64,000 bases of DNA from Nitrospirota bacterium (lineage in GTDB: Bacteria; Nitrospirota; Nitrospiria; SBBL01; JAADHI01), in the NCBI GenBank assembly GCA_029261155.1, contig JAJDBW010000013.1, positions 1 through 64,000 of the forward strand. Direction: 5' to 3'. The notes below the pieces were generated by a model. The model searched no databases, was not told the origin of the DNA, and was given only the letters and a program-made list of their open reading frames with translations. Position numbers and translations under genes: made by a program. Positions 1-10,000 of this stretch are shown one piece after another (within the stretch, counting starts at the first letter, position 1; each line of letters opens with the position of its first letter).

Positions 1-120
1 CAGATCAGCCTGTTGCGTTTCATTAACTTTTATAATACCGTCAAACCCCACAAGGGCATCGACGGCATGACGCCCTATGAAAAGCTATTTGAACACTTTC
101 ATGGATCAACAAATGTGTAA
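1..120 (+). CDS. Transposase, C-terminal end (cut by window edge)
   Basis: The first 39 codons run open in frame 1 to a TAA at 118-120. They contain FYNTVKPHKGIDGMTPYEKL, the C-terminal signature of DDE integrase-core transposases of the IS3/IS481 type. Only the tail is inside the window, so completeness cannot be judged. The bases just after the stop probably hold the end of the element, but no second terminal repeat is available to confirm this. Confidence 0.75.
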   Translation, partial: QISLLRFINFYNTVKPHKGIDGMTPYEKLFEHFHGSTNV

Positions 121-174
121 ACAACGCGATGTTTTCTAACACCTTACCCTAAATACCCACTCGGTTTTGCATAG

Positions 175-687
175 ATGAATATCTTGATCTGTTTAGATTT
201 CTCTGAGGGTTTTCAGAAGATTATTGATGAGGCGAAAGCCTTAGCCCAGGACATGGCTTCAAAGGTGTGGCTGCTTCATGTCGCCGAAGCGAAGCCGGGG
301 ATGATTCCTTATACGGGAAGCTATGTCGATTATGGTTCCGGCTTTATCGATTACGGTCCCGATCCCAAGGCCCTACGGGACCAAATCGCGCAGAAATTCC
401 ACACCGAACATAAAGACTTGCAGGATGAAGCCCAGGCCCTTCGGAATCTAAACATTAAGACCACGGCCCTCTTGATTCAAGGGTCGGTGATTAAAACGAT
501 CCTTCAAGAGGCCGAGAAGCTTTCGATCGACATGATCGTTCTCGGATCCCACGGGCATGGCGCGGTCTATAATCTGCTTGTTGGAAGTGTCAGTGAAGGT
601 GTGATAAAAAACGCCGCTTGCCCCGTCCTCGTCGTGCCCACCCACGATCGTTCAGAACAAAAAGACAAATCAAAAAATAAAACCTAG
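175..687 (+). CDS. Universal stress protein (UspA family)
   Basis: A 170-residue cytoplasmic protein of normal UspA length. It begins MNILICLDFSEG, the first beta strand and Asp of the fold. Near residues 124-140 it carries GSHGHG followed by LLVGSVSEGVI, which fits the ATP-binding G-x2-G-x9-G(S) pattern of ATP-binding members of the family. It ends with the usual NAACPVLVVP strand. The ATG at 175 has no clear Shine-Dalgarno sequence. The gene follows a transposase end and converges on pntB, so it looks monocistronic. Its likely role is stress or redox-linked signalling; no specific trigger is visible. Confidence 0.9.
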   Translation: MNILICLDFSEGFQKIIDEAKALAQDMASKVWLLHVAEAKPGMIPYTGSYVDYGSGFIDYGPDPKALRDQIAQKFHTEHKDLQDEAQALRNLNIKTTALLIQGSVIKTILQEAEKLSIDMIVLGSHGHGAVYNLLVGSVSEGVIKNAACPVLVVPTHDRSEQKDKSKNKT

Positions 688-716
688 AGCAAATCCGTCT
701 GACGGATGTTTCCGGC

Positions 717-2117
717 TTACTTCAAGGCTTCTGCCATTTTGACGATGGTGCTTTTGGCGTCGCCGAAGACCATCATGGTGTTCGGCCGGAGGAAGAGTTC
801 GTTGTCGATGCCAGCAAAACCCGGTTTCATGCTCCGCTTGAGGACCATGACCAATTTGGATTGATCGACGTGGAGAATGGGCATGCCGTAGATTGGGCTG
901 TTGGGATCGGTATCGGCCGCGGGATTCACCACATCATTTGCGCCGATCACCAAGGAGACGTCGGTTTCGGGAAACTCGTCGTTGATGTCATCCATGTCGA
1001 TCAATTGATCGTAGGGAACGTTGGCTTCGGCGAGTAACACATTCATGTGTCCCGGCATCCTTCCTGCGACGGGATGGATGGCATAGCTGACTTCCGTACC
1101 CTGGTTTTGAAGCAGCTCCGCAAGTTCTCGTACCGCGTGTTGGGCCTGTGCGACCGCCATGCCGTAGCCGGGAACGATGATGACCTTTTTGGCCTTCTTG
1201 AAAATCTCTGCCGCCTCTTCGGGGCTGCCGCTGCGGACTTCCGGCGCGGCAGCGGGCGTGGCCTGTTTATCGGGGGAGGCCGCGACCTGTGCCTTGGGCG
1301 CCGCAATCTGACCGAAGGCGCCAAACAGGACATTGCCGAGGGAGCGATTCATCGCCTTACACATTAATTGCGAAAGGATGATGCCTGCAGAGCCGACCAG
1401 CGATCCGCTAATAATCAAGACATTGTTGTTAAGAATAAAACCACTTGCGGCAGCCGCCAACCCGGAGTAAGAATTGAGTAGAGAGATGACGACCGGCATA
1501 TCCCCGCCGCCGATGGGAATGACAACCATGACGCCGAGAATGCCAGAAAGTACGATCAAGGCCCAAAAAGCGGGGGTCATGGTCGGAACAAAAGCGAGGT
1601 AGCCGAAAAGCCCCAAGGCCACAAAGAAGAAGACCAAGTTTAGCGCATTTTGCCCGGGAAAAACGATGGGGGTGCCTCGCATCAGCTCCTGAAGTTTGGC
1701 GAAAGCAATGAGGCTGCCGGTGAAGGTGACCATGCCGATTAAAACCGTTAAGCCGATGGTGGTCATCGGATAAGGCGTCAGGTGGGCCTGTGAGCGTAAG
1801 AATTCGCCGCCGCCGACTAAGGCTGAAGAGAGTCCGCCGAAACCGTTTAAAAGGGCGACCATTTGTGGCATCGCCGTCATCTGGATTTTCGTGGCGAGCA
1901 AAGATCCGATAAGCGATCCGATCACGATACCAACCAAGATCATGCCGTAGCTGACCACGCTGTGATTCAGCAGGGTCGCTATGACGGCGATGAACATGCC
2001 CAGTTGCGAGAGGAGCATGCCACGAGACGCGGTTTCAGGTGAACTTAAGTATTTGAGCCCAAGGATAAATGAGATCGCCGCCAGGAGGTATGAAATTTCG
2101 ATAATTTGAGTCGTCAC
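717..2117 (-). CDS. pntB: NAD(P) transhydrogenase subunit beta
   Basis: This is the beta subunit of the proton-translocating transhydrogenase, which drives hydride transfer from NADH to NADP+ using the proton gradient. The 466-residue protein has the PntB plan: an N-terminal membrane part with about nine helices (starting ISYLLAAISFILGLKYLSSP) and a C-terminal NADP(H)-binding domain III near residues 290-466, with GYGMAVAQAQHAVRELAE and GANDVVNPAA. The GTG start at 2117 overlaps the stop of pntAB (GTGA), indicating translational coupling. The three genes pntAA-pntAB-pntB form one operon. It supplies NADPH, and NAD kinase is encoded nearby. Confidence 0.96.
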   Translation of the reverse strand: MTTQIIEISYLLAAISFILGLKYLSSPETASRGMLLSQLGMFIAVIATLLNHSVVSYGMILVGIVIGSLIGSLLATKIQMTAMPQMVALLNGFGGLSSALVGGGEFLRSQAHLTPYPMTTIGLTVLIGMVTFTGSLIAFAKLQELMRGTPIVFPGQNALNLVFFFVALGLFGYLAFVPTMTPAFWALIVLSGILGVMVVIPIGGGDMPVVISLLNSYSGLAAAASGFILNNNVLIISGSLVGSAGIILSQLMCKAMNRSLGNVLFGAFGQIAAPKAQVAASPDKQATPAAAPEVRSGSPEEAAEIFKKAKKVIIVPGYGMAVAQAQHAVRELAELLQNQGTEVSYAIHPVAGRMPGHMNVLLAEANVPYDQLIDMDDINDEFPETDVSLVIGANDVVNPAADTDPNSPIYGMPILHVDQSKLVMVLKRSMKPGFAGIDNELFLRPNTMMVFGDAKSTIVKMAEALK

Positions 2118-2398
2118 GATGTTTTTGTACCCTTCTTAAACATTTTGAGCATTCGGCTGGTGACCATGAATCCACCAACGAGATTAATGGTGGCAAAAAT
2201 CACGGCGAACAAGCCTAGAATGGCGCTCAGGTCGGTTAGGCCGGTTCCGGACACCAACACGGCACCGACCAGGGTAATACCCGAAATCGCATTGGCACCC
2301 GACATTAAAGGGGTGTGCAAGAGCGGCGGGACCCTTGAGATGAGCTCGTAGCCGAGGAAGGTGGCGAGGACAAAAAGCGTGACAGACATGATTAGCAT
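2114..2398 (-). CDS. pntAB: NAD(P) transhydrogenase subunit alpha, membrane part
   Basis: A 94-residue membrane subunit equal to the C-terminal part of the E. coli PntA chain. It carries FLGYELISRVPPLLHTPLMS and GANAISGITLVGA, a strongly conserved helix pair. The reading frame stays open further upstream, but the start is placed at the ATG at 2398. AAGGAG lies nine bases before that codon, and the protein then begins at the first hydrophobic helix as in the family. It lies 13 bases after pntAA and overlaps pntB by four bases. Splitting alpha into two polypeptides is common outside enterobacteria. Confidence 0.93.
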   Translation of the reverse strand: MLIMSVTLFVLATFLGYELISRVPPLLHTPLMSGANAISGITLVGAVLVSGTGLTDLSAILGLFAVIFATINLVGGFMVTSRMLKMFKKGTKTS

Positions 2399-2411
2399 AA
2401 GACGATGCTCC

Positions 2412-3563
2412 TTAGTTTTCCAAAGCCGCCTTGACGGCTTCGTTGACGATGTGTCCACCGTGGGTGACAAGGGCGCCCTTGGTGATCTCATCGTTTAAAT
2501 CGAGGTTAAATGTGTTGTCGCGATAGAGATGCTGTATGAAGTTGGACATGTTTTTTGCGAACATTTGGCTGGCGTCGATAGGCAGGGTTGCCGCCAGATC
2601 GTTTGCGCCAATAATCGTAACGCCCTCTGCAACAACGTCCTTCCCGGATTCGGTCAAGGCACAATTGCCGCCTTGCGATGCAGCCAAGTCCACAATCACT
2701 GACCCGTCTTTCATATCCTTAACCATCTCTGCGGTAATAAGAATAGGCGCTTTTTTCCCAGGGATGAGTGCCGTGGTAATAATGATGTCTGCATTTTTCG
2801 CGTGTTCGTGGATGAGGGCGACTTCTTTTTGATGGGCGGCCTCCGACAAGGTTTTGGCATAACCCCCTTCGCCTTCGCCCTCGCCCGCATCCAGCTCCAA
2901 CTCAACAAAAGTTGCCCCTAAACTTTGCACCTGCTCTTTTACCGCCGGACGCGTATCAAAGGCTTCAACCTGGCCGCCCAGGCGTTTTGCGGTCGCAATC
3001 GCCTGAAGCCCGGCGACGCCTGCGCCCAAAATCAAAACCTTCGCCGGGGGAAGGGTCCCGGCCGCAGTGGTCATCATTGGAAAAAACCGCCCTAAGGCAG
3101 CAGCGGCGAGGAGTACAGCCTTGTAGCCAGCGGCACTGCTCATCGAACTGAGGATGTCCATTTGTTGTGCGCGAGTAATGCGGGGAAGCAACTCCATAGC
3201 AAACGCGCTGATATTGCGTTCGGCAAGTAAATTCAGGTCTTTGGGGTGGGCCAAGGGCTGGAGAAGGGCCAATAACAGGCTGCCTGCTTTCATGAGGTCG
3301 GCTTCGTGTTTACCCAGGGCTTCATTGAGGATGGGTCGCTGGATTTTTACAACGAGATCTGCATTTGCAAAAAGCGTTGCGACCTCTGGGATAATTTTCG
3401 CGCCGGCGTTTTCGTAGGCCGCGTTCGATTGGTGGGCGCCCAGGCCTGCATTCGATTCGACCTGCACCTCCAAGCCCTTTTTAACCAAACGTTTTGCAAC
3501 ATCGGGCGTCAAGGCCACACGTTTTTCACCCGGCATGATTTCTTTCGGAACGGCAATGATCAT
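2412..3563 (-). CDS. pntAA: NAD(P) transhydrogenase subunit alpha, NAD-binding part
   Basis: A 383-residue soluble domain I that binds NAD(H). The N-terminus MIIAVPKEIMPGEKRVALTP is typical of the alanine dehydrogenase/PNT family. The Rossmann motif VLILGAGVAGLQAIATAKRL lies near residues 175-195, followed by TRPAVKEQVQSLGA. It lacks membrane helices because these are on the next gene. The ATG at 3563 is preceded by an AAGGGG-type ribosome site. It is the first gene of the pnt operon; the 235 bases upstream to the propeller gene hold no other gene and presumably contain the promoter. Confidence 0.96.
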   Translation of the reverse strand: MIIAVPKEIMPGEKRVALTPDVAKRLVKKGLEVQVESNAGLGAHQSNAAYENAGAKIIPEVATLFANADLVVKIQRPILNEALGKHEADLMKAGSLLLALLQPLAHPKDLNLLAERNISAFAMELLPRITRAQQMDILSSMSSAAGYKAVLLAAAALGRFFPMMTTAAGTLPPAKVLILGAGVAGLQAIATAKRLGGQVEAFDTRPAVKEQVQSLGATFVELELDAGEGEGEGGYAKTLSEAAHQKEVALIHEHAKNADIIITTALIPGKKAPILITAEMVKDMKDGSVIVDLAASQGGNCALTESGKDVVAEGVTIIGANDLAATLPIDASQMFAKNMSNFIQHLYRDNTFNLDLNDEITKGALVTHGGHIVNEAVKAALEN

Positions 3564-3798
3564 GGGTGCCCCTTTTTACCTATGTTTTCAGCATAATATC
3601 GAAATCTTTCGCAAGACAAAAACTTCCAACTTATACACAAGCCCGCTTCGCTTCGTCAAGCATTAATTCTGATTCAGCCTAATGAACTTGGGTCTTAAGC
3701 GCCTGTTTTGGGCACGCTTGCCTGTTTATTGGAAATAAGATGCCGGTTGTGGGTGTTTTTACGTCTTTGGAGGAAGGAAGCTCGGCCCTTTGCGTCAC

Positions 3799-4938
3799 TT
3801 AAGGCCCGGTAAAGCGGCTGACCCCGCCATAGGTGCCGAACCATTTATTACCGTCCGCATCGATGGCGATAGAGTAGATATAATCGCCTAAAAGCCCGTC
3901 TTTTTGCCTGTAGTTTTTAAAGGCCTTACCGTCGAATCGGCTGAGGCCTTGGTTGGTGCCGATCCACATCACGCCCTTCGAATCGATCTCGATTGCATTA
4001 ACGATGTTGCCGGCGAGGCCGTCTTGGGTCGTGTAGTTTTTAAAGGTTTTGCCGTCGAAGCGGGCGAGACCGCCGCCCCAGGTGCCGAACCAGAGGAGGC
4101 CTTTTTTATCGATGGCGGAGGCGATCACATAGTTGGGGTTATGGTCTTGGTTCTCGCGGCCAGCCTGCAGATGGTGGTCTTCGTCCTCATCGTAGTCTTC
4201 GTCCGTTTGAGGGCGGGGCGGCCGTTTGCTGGCTTCGCGGATGTCCGCGCCGAGGCCGTCTTTGTGGGTCCAGCCGTCCCAACGCTTTCCGTCGAAGCGG
4301 TTGATTCCGCCTTCCGTGCCGAACCAGAGTACGCCCGAGGCTTCGCGTTCGATGGTGTAGACCCATTTGTCGACCAGTCCGTCCGCCATGGTATAGGTGT
4401 GAAAACCATTTTGCGTGACGTGGCTGGCGCCTTTCCAGGTGGCGGCCCACATCGTGCCATTTGGTTCGAAGAGTAGGTCGTAAACCCAAAGGTCGCCCAG
4501 GCCGTTTTTGGGGGAGTATTGGGCCCAGTTGGCCCCATAGTCTTTGCCGCCGTGGCCATAGGGGGTAAAAAGTTCCCAGGATTTTTCGTCGAAACGGGCC
4601 AGGCCCCCGCCATAGGTAGCGATCCAGATGTTGCCTTTTACATCGTCCTTGATGGCGACAATGATATTGGATAAGAGGCCCGCGCTCCGCGTGTTGTAGA
4701 GTGTGTGACTTTCATGTTTGCGATTAAAACGAAGCAGGCCGTTGGAGGTGCCGATCCAAATATCGTCTCCCTTCGCGAACAAGCCTCGGACAATGATGTT
4801 CCCAATGGACCAGCCTGTCCATCTTGGATCGACGGCCCCAGGGGGCAAGGGCGGCGGTGTTTGGGCCTGTGCGATTGCACTGATGAAGATCCATAGGGTC
4901 ATGACAAAAAAAAGGATGCGTTTCACGACTCGCCCCAT
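3799..4938 (-). CDS. Secreted seven-bladed beta-propeller (regulator-propeller repeats)
   Basis: A 379-residue protein with an N-terminal signal peptide ending near AQAQ. Seven regulator-propeller repeats follow, each with a W-x-(G/A)-T core, for example IWIGTSNGLLRFN, LWFGTEGGINRFDG and MWIGTNQGLSRFDG. This number predicts one closed seven-bladed propeller. Such repeats normally form the periplasmic sensor of hybrid two-component proteins, but here no kinase or membrane anchor follows, so it is a stand-alone secreted or periplasmic protein. An acidic loop rich in Asp and Glu interrupts blade five. Its start overlaps the end of nadK by 16 bases; a GTG at 4926 would reduce this to a four-base overlap. 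Ligand unknown. Confidence 0.8.
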   Translation of the reverse strand: MGRVVKRILFFVMTLWIFISAIAQAQTPPPLPPGAVDPRWTGWSIGNIIVRGLFAKGDDIWIGTSNGLLRFNRKHESHTLYNTRSAGLLSNIIVAIKDDVKGNIWIATYGGGLARFDEKSWELFTPYGHGGKDYGANWAQYSPKNGLGDLWVYDLLFEPNGTMWAATWKGASHVTQNGFHTYTMADGLVDKWVYTIEREASGVLWFGTEGGINRFDGKRWDGWTHKDGLGADIREASKRPPRPQTDEDYDEDEDHHLQAGRENQDHNPNYVIASAIDKKGLLWFGTWGGGLARFDGKTFKNYTTQDGLAGNIVNAIEIDSKGVMWIGTNQGLSRFDGKAFKNYRQKDGLLGDYIYSIAIDADGNKWFGTYGGVSRFTGP

Positions 4939-5744
4939 TTTAGTTTTTGGCGAAGCACCTGGTAGTAACTGCGATTGGGGGAGCGGATGATCTTTAGCCG
5001 TTTTTTAGCGGTCGTGATGTGGACGGCGTCGCCGAGAAGAAGTGGAAAAATTTCCTGGCCATCAAACATGGCAACGGGACCCGTGTCTTTGGTTTTGAGC
5101 ACCACCTTTACTTCTGCGGTACTGGGCACCAAGATGGGCCGGTTGGTCAACATATGCGGAGAGATGGGCGTTAGCAGTATTGCATCGACAGAGGGATGAA
5201 CGATGGGTCCGCCAGAAGACAATGAATATCCTGTCGATCCGGTGGGGCTCGAAACGATAAGGCCGTCGGCCCGGATGGTCGTCACAAACTGATTGTTGAT
5301 TGTAATTTCCAAGTGGATGAGTTTGGAGAGTGCCCCTTTGTGAAGGGTGACGTCGTTGAGTACGGTGGGTTGCGGGCTTTGGTTACCGTCTCTTTCCACA
5401 AAAGATTTTAAGGTTTGCCGGGAGTCTTCCAGAAAATCGCTTTTAAAGATACTTTCTAGGGTGACATAAATTTCGTCGCGGGTGATCTCGGTTAAAAAGC
5501 CCAAGCTTCCAAGGTTGACGCCAAGGAGCGGAATGGCCATTCCTTCAATTCGTCTTGCCGCCGAAAGGAAGGTCCCATCCCCGCCAAGGACGATGAGTAG
5601 GTCTAAATCGGAGGGCGCCAGCCCATTTTGCGGGGGAATTGAGACGACCTCTTTGTCTCTTTTATGGAGCCAATCGACGAGGGCATCCAGGGTCGCTTTC
5701 CCTTCCGGGTGGTTTGGTTTAAGGATAATCCCTATTTTTTTCAT
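4923..5744 (-). CDS. nadK: NAD kinase
   Basis: This enzyme phosphorylates NAD+ to NADP+ with ATP or polyphosphate. The family hallmark GGDGT is present in LIVLGGDGTFLSAAR, followed by LGVNLGSLGFLTE, the NE/D segment LNDVTLHKG and the glycine-rich ADGLIVSSPTGSTGYSLSSG. The ATG at 5744 (MKKIGIIL) is preferred over the one at 5777 because family members begin just before the first strand and the upstream ATG has no ribosome site. That gives 273 residues, a usual length. It is transcribed towards the propeller gene and lies near the transhydrogenase, so two steps of NADPH supply sit close together. Confidence 0.94.
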   Translation of the reverse strand: MKKIGIILKPNHPEGKATLDALVDWLHKRDKEVVSIPPQNGLAPSDLDLLIVLGGDGTFLSAARRIEGMAIPLLGVNLGSLGFLTEITRDEIYVTLESIFKSDFLEDSRQTLKSFVERDGNQSPQPTVLNDVTLHKGALSKLIHLEITINNQFVTTIRADGLIVSSPTGSTGYSLSSGGPIVHPSVDAILLTPISPHMLTNRPILVPSTAEVKVVLKTKDTGPVAMFDGQEIFPLLLGDAVHITTAKKRLKIIRSPNRSYYQVLRQKLKWGES

Positions 5745-5916
5745 GAGGACGGCCTTGAAAAGGCTGATCGGTTCCATTTTTTATCGAACGCAGGTGATTC
5801 TATACGTCGGTATTTTCTTTGTCAACGGAAGCGCTTGGGCTTGAAAATGTATAGGAAATCTTGAGCGGTTTCGCTAAAGGGAAGAAAACAGGCGGATGCT
5901 TTTGAGGTAGATCTTG

Positions 5917-6420
5917 CTAAAATATGGTCGTATCGCCTTCGTGTTGAGGTTGCTGGTCTGCCGCAGCCAGATAGAGTTGTTTATTCGGGTCCCAGTTGGC
6001 ATCAAGCCAAACGCAAGAACGTCCACATTCGGATGTATTTGGAAAGCATTTGATTTTTCCCGATTGGTCTCGGATTTGAATGCCTAAGCCATGGAGAATC
6101 ATCGGAATGGCGACTTGGAATTCAAGGCCGTAGGCCAGCATGGCGTTTTTTAAGCGCCCCAATAATTGGTTGGAGACTTCTCCGATCCAGCCCTCGCGGA
6201 GCGTGCTATATTCGTCATTGTTTACGGCTTTTAAAATGGACTTTTCGGCGGCAAAGCCGAGCGCGCCGCCAAAGCCATTCCCTGAAAACCCGATCACGGA
6301 GATGGTGTCGTATTCTGCCTTGTTCTCCTCTTCTTCGGAGATATCTATTCCACTTTCCATTAAAATGATTTGGGCTGCATGGGGGATGGTGTTCTTAATA
6401 ATTTGATCGATGGTTTTCAT
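5917..6420 (-). CDS. CheX-like phosphatase-family protein
   Basis: A 167-residue protein resembling CheC/CheX/FliY phosphatases, which remove phosphate from CheY-type receivers. The signature helix is visible as E81-V-S-N84 followed by Pro106, matching the E-x2-N-x(21-22)-P active-site pattern. The glycine-rich FSGNGFGGALGF before it matches the beta-strand hairpin of CheX. AAGGAG lies eight bases before the ATG at 6420. No chemotaxis genes are present nearby, so it may serve an orphan receiver protein. Two Cys residues near the C-terminus (SECGRSC) are unusual for the family. Confidence 0.7.
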   Translation of the reverse strand: MKTIDQIIKNTIPHAAQIILMESGIDISEEEENKAEYDTISVIGFSGNGFGGALGFAAEKSILKAVNNDEYSTLREGWIGEVSNQLLGRLKNAMLAYGLEFQVAIPMILHGLGIQIRDQSGKIKCFPNTSECGRSCVWLDANWDPNKQLYLAAADQQPQHEGDTTIF

Positions 6421-6567
6421 TTCGGCGGCTCCTTGTTCATGCCTATTATCGGTTTGTCAATCCGGACGCTGGAGGTGATCCTCTTTCTTATCGGCATGGC
6501 CGGGTTCATTCTTTAGCTTTTTTAATCAAAGCCATGTCCTTCTTGCACTTGGAGCAAGTCACTTGGA

Positions 6568-6595
6568 TTGACATCCTTTACGGCAACGTGATAAT
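6568..6595 (+). promoter_or_regulatory. Promoter of tRNA-Gly
   Basis: A consensus -35 TTGACA at 6568-6573 is separated by 16 bases from GATAAT at 6590-6595 on the strand of the tRNA. Transcription would begin near 6602, about 30 bases before the mature tRNA end. This is the expected sigma-70 layout for a stable RNA gene. Confidence 0.7.
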
Positions 6596-6632
6596 TTTTC
6601 GAGAAAATAAGACACGAATTCGGTCTTTTCAG

Positions 6633-6707
6633 GCGGGAGTGGCGCAGTGGTAGCGTAGGAGCTTCCCAAGCTCTTGGTCGCGGGTTCGAATCCCGTCTCC
6701 CGCTCCA
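6633..6707 (+). tRNA. tRNA-Gly, anticodon CCC
   Basis: The 75-base sequence folds into a full cloverleaf. The acceptor stem pairs GCGGGAG with CTCCCGC, the D stem GCGC with GCGT, the anticodon stem GGAGC with GCTCT around loop TTCCCAA, and the T stem GCGGG with CCCGT around TTCGAAT. The anticodon CCC reads GGG glycine codons. The 3' CCA is encoded. A promoter lies upstream and a terminator downstream. Confidence 0.95.
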
Positions 6708-6717
6708 TTTACCCAAG

Positions 6718-6736
6718 CCCAAGCGTTTGGGTTTTT
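6718..6736 (+). terminator. Terminator after tRNA-Gly
   Basis: The sequence CCCAAGCGTTTGGG forms a five-pair stem with a four-base loop and is followed by five T residues, 11 bases after the tRNA CCA end. This is a short but convincing intrinsic terminator. Confidence 0.65.
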
Positions 6737-7004
6737 CTGTAAGCAAAGAAGAGACGAATCCCTCTTCTTTAATCTGTAAGGACGTCCTAAATTTTTATCG
6801 CTTTTTTTCTTCTTGTTCTTTAATCTTCTTTGAAATCTCGGAATGCGTACCCCTAAAAATCGGTGATTTACTCGCTTTTGAATCGTACAGGTCAAACCCT
6901 GCGGTTCGGACGTTTAGGATATAAAGTTGTTCTTGGCCCGATGTTTATCCATCGGATCTCGCTGTTTGACTCGCCCGGCGCTTTTGAATATAGTTTAGTG
7001 TGAT

Positions 7005-10000
7005 GTGTTGCGATGTATTGAGGTTTGCTTGAGAGATACTGACTTCATTTTTTTTCGAAATCATAAAAAGGTCCAGGGTCTTTTCTATCCTCTGTTTTTA
7101 TTTTTTGTCCTCTTCCATTCCCCAATTTTTGCACATGCAAATGGTCAAATTCATCACGAGATCCGGGTGGTCTTACAGCCGGATTCCCATCGATTAGAGG
7201 TGGAAGATCAAATTATTCTTCCCGCTTCTTTTTTGCCCGGCCCTGACGGACGATTCCATTTTCTTATTCACGACGGGCTAGAACTCCAATCTAAAACCCC
7301 AGGTGTGCGTATTTCGCGCGAAGCCATGACCCCGGGGGTGGAGGGCGCCGATACCGAGATCCCGACCGCGCACTATGCCGTGAGCCTTCCGGTGGGTCTT
7401 CGCGTTTTCGTTCTACATTATGCGGGTGAAATACATCATCCCATTACGCGGGGAGAGGGAGCGGTTTTTCAGGGTGAGGAAAGCCTCGGCATCATTTCAT
7501 CTGATGGTATTTTTCTTTCGGGAAGGTCCTTGTGGTTCCCTTGGTTTGACTCGGATTTGGTTACGTTTTCGCTAAACGTCGCCCTGCCTTCGGGTTGGCA
7601 GGCCCTGAGCCAGGGTCTGCGTACGGCTTATCGTGCGGAGGGCGATGCCGTGGCAATGCGTTGGGAATCTCCTGAGCCTCAGGAAGAAATTATTCTCGTT
7701 GCCGGACGGTGGACGGCATACCGTCGGGATGCAGGGCGAGTGGCGGCAATGGTCTTTCTTCAATCACCCGATCCTGATTTGGCCGAGAAATATCTCGAAG
7801 CGGCCGAGCAATACATCGAGATGTATCAAGGTTTAATTGGTCCTTATCCTTATAAAAAATTTGCCTTGGCCGAACATTTTTGGGAAGGGATCCAAGGGTT
7901 TCCTTCCCTGACCTTGCTGGGACCCAAGACTATCCGTTTTCCTATTATTGTGCAGGGCGCTTTTCCGCATGAACTCCTTCACAATTGGTGGGGAAACGGC
8001 GTATTTGTCGATCGGGAAACGGGCAATTGGAGCGAGGGGCTCACCCGATATCTCGCGGAGGTTTTGATCCAGGAACAAAAGGGAATGGCGATAGAATCAC
8101 GCCGCGCCGCTTTGCAACAATATGCCGACTATGTCGCTGGCAACGAAGAGAGGCCCTTAAGCGAGTTCCATACCTCCAAAGATGAAGGGGCCCAGGCAAT
8201 CGGTTTTGGGAAATCGGCTTTTCTCTTTCATATGCTCAGGCGCAACTTAGGGGATGCGGTTTTTACTCAGGCCCTGAAGACCTTCTTTCAAGACTATCGT
8301 TTTAAGCGCGCTTCCTTCGACGACTTACTTCGATCTTTCAAACGTTCGTCGGGCAAGGATCTTTCACAATTTTTTTCCCAATGGGTCTACAGCACCGGTG
8401 CGCCGGTGATACGCGCCCGGCGGGTTCGCGCCGACAAAACAGAGTCGGGTTATCTCCTCAGTGCTTCGATTCAACAGCAACAACCGGGTTTGCCTTATGT
8501 GCTCGACCTTCCCATTGCCGTCACCCTCAATACGGGGGAAACGATGGCGTATCAAACCAAGGTGTCCATGGTGGATAAAAATACTGAACTCGTGCTCACG
8601 CTTCCTGGTCGGCCTATTCACCTCAGCATCGATCCAGAGTTCGATCTCTTTCGAAAATTACATCCAGCGGAAATGCCCCCCTCGCTCGCCAGAGTTTTTG
8701 ACGCCTCTTCCGTACTAATCGTCCTTCCTTCAACGGCGACAGATCGATTAGCGCTGGGCTATCAAAAACTTGCGGAATCGTGGCAATCCGCGAAGCCTGC
8801 CCAATTCGAAGTGGTCTGGGATAACCAGCTCGAAGCGATACCCAAAGATCGCGACGTTTGGCTTTTTGGATGGAAGAATCGTTTTCAACGGACGATTCTG
8901 AAACAACTTCAGGCCTACGGCTTGTCGACGAACAGTGCGATCACGCGAATTGGAGAGGTCCAGATTCCACGGCGAAATCATAGCTTGGTCCTTGCCGCAC
9001 GCAACCCCGAAAATACGCGACATACCTTAAATTGGCTGGCGACAGACCAGGCGGTGGCGCTTGTGGGTTTAGAGCGCAAACTGCCTCATTATGGGGGCTA
9101 CGGCTATCTCGGTTTCGAAGGAGAAGAAGTAAAAAATGTGATCAAAGGGCGATGGCCTGTGATTGGTTCGCCGATGTCCATTCGCGTGACGCAGGACGAT
9201 GGCAAATGGATGAAAAGCAAAGAGACCCTACTCCCCGCAAGATCGCCCTTGGCAAGCCTCCCTCCTATTTTTTCAGAAGATCGGCTGCGTCGTGACATTA
9301 ATTTTCTTTCCAGCCCGAAGATGAAGGGGCGGGGTTTTGGCTCGCCGCCACTCGATCGGGTGGCCGAATATATTGCGGCGGCCTTTCGCCAGGCAGGTTT
9401 GAAGCCGGGAGGCGATTCGGAACGGAGCTATCTCCAACAATGGAAAGGCAAAGCGGGCGGTGTCGGAAGTGGCGTAACTTTGAAAAATGTCATCGGCGTG
9501 CTTCCGGCCGAGGCTTCCGAGAAAATGCAGGGGCAATCGCTCGAAGGAGAAGAAGCCCTTGTCATTGGCGCGCACTACGATCATCTTGGTTTTGGATGGC
9601 CGCGTGTAGAAAGAGGCGATGAAGGAAAACTACATCCGGGCGCAAATGACAATGCAAGCGGCGTGGCGCTGCTCATAGAACTTGCGCGCCTCCTCGGAAA
9701 GACAAAGGGTTTGCAACGCACGGTGGTCTTTGTCGCCTTTACAGGGAAAGAGGTGGAGCTCCGAGGGTCGGAACATTTTGTAACGGAAGGCAAGCCCTTT
9801 CCCAGCGACAAAACCATCGCCATGATCAATCTCGATACCCTTGGCAATATGGGCTCACGGCCCTTGATCGTTCTTGGCGGTGGGTCGGCCCGAGAATGGC
9901 CTCCTCTGCTTCGAGAGGCGAGTGTGGCCACAGGTTTTTCCATATCGCCTTTAGCCGGAACCGTGGGTGCGAGCGATCAAGTGAGCTTTATTAAATATGG

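Noticed and set aside
3904-4476. 190-residue plus-strand frame opposite the propeller gene
   Set aside because: It is a shadow of the GC-biased antisense frame; the propeller repeats on the minus strand are unmistakable.
6522-6895. Minus-strand frames with GRRDSNPRPRAWEAPTLPL-type peptides
   Set aside because: These are antisense translations of the tRNA-Gly gene, a common false protein.
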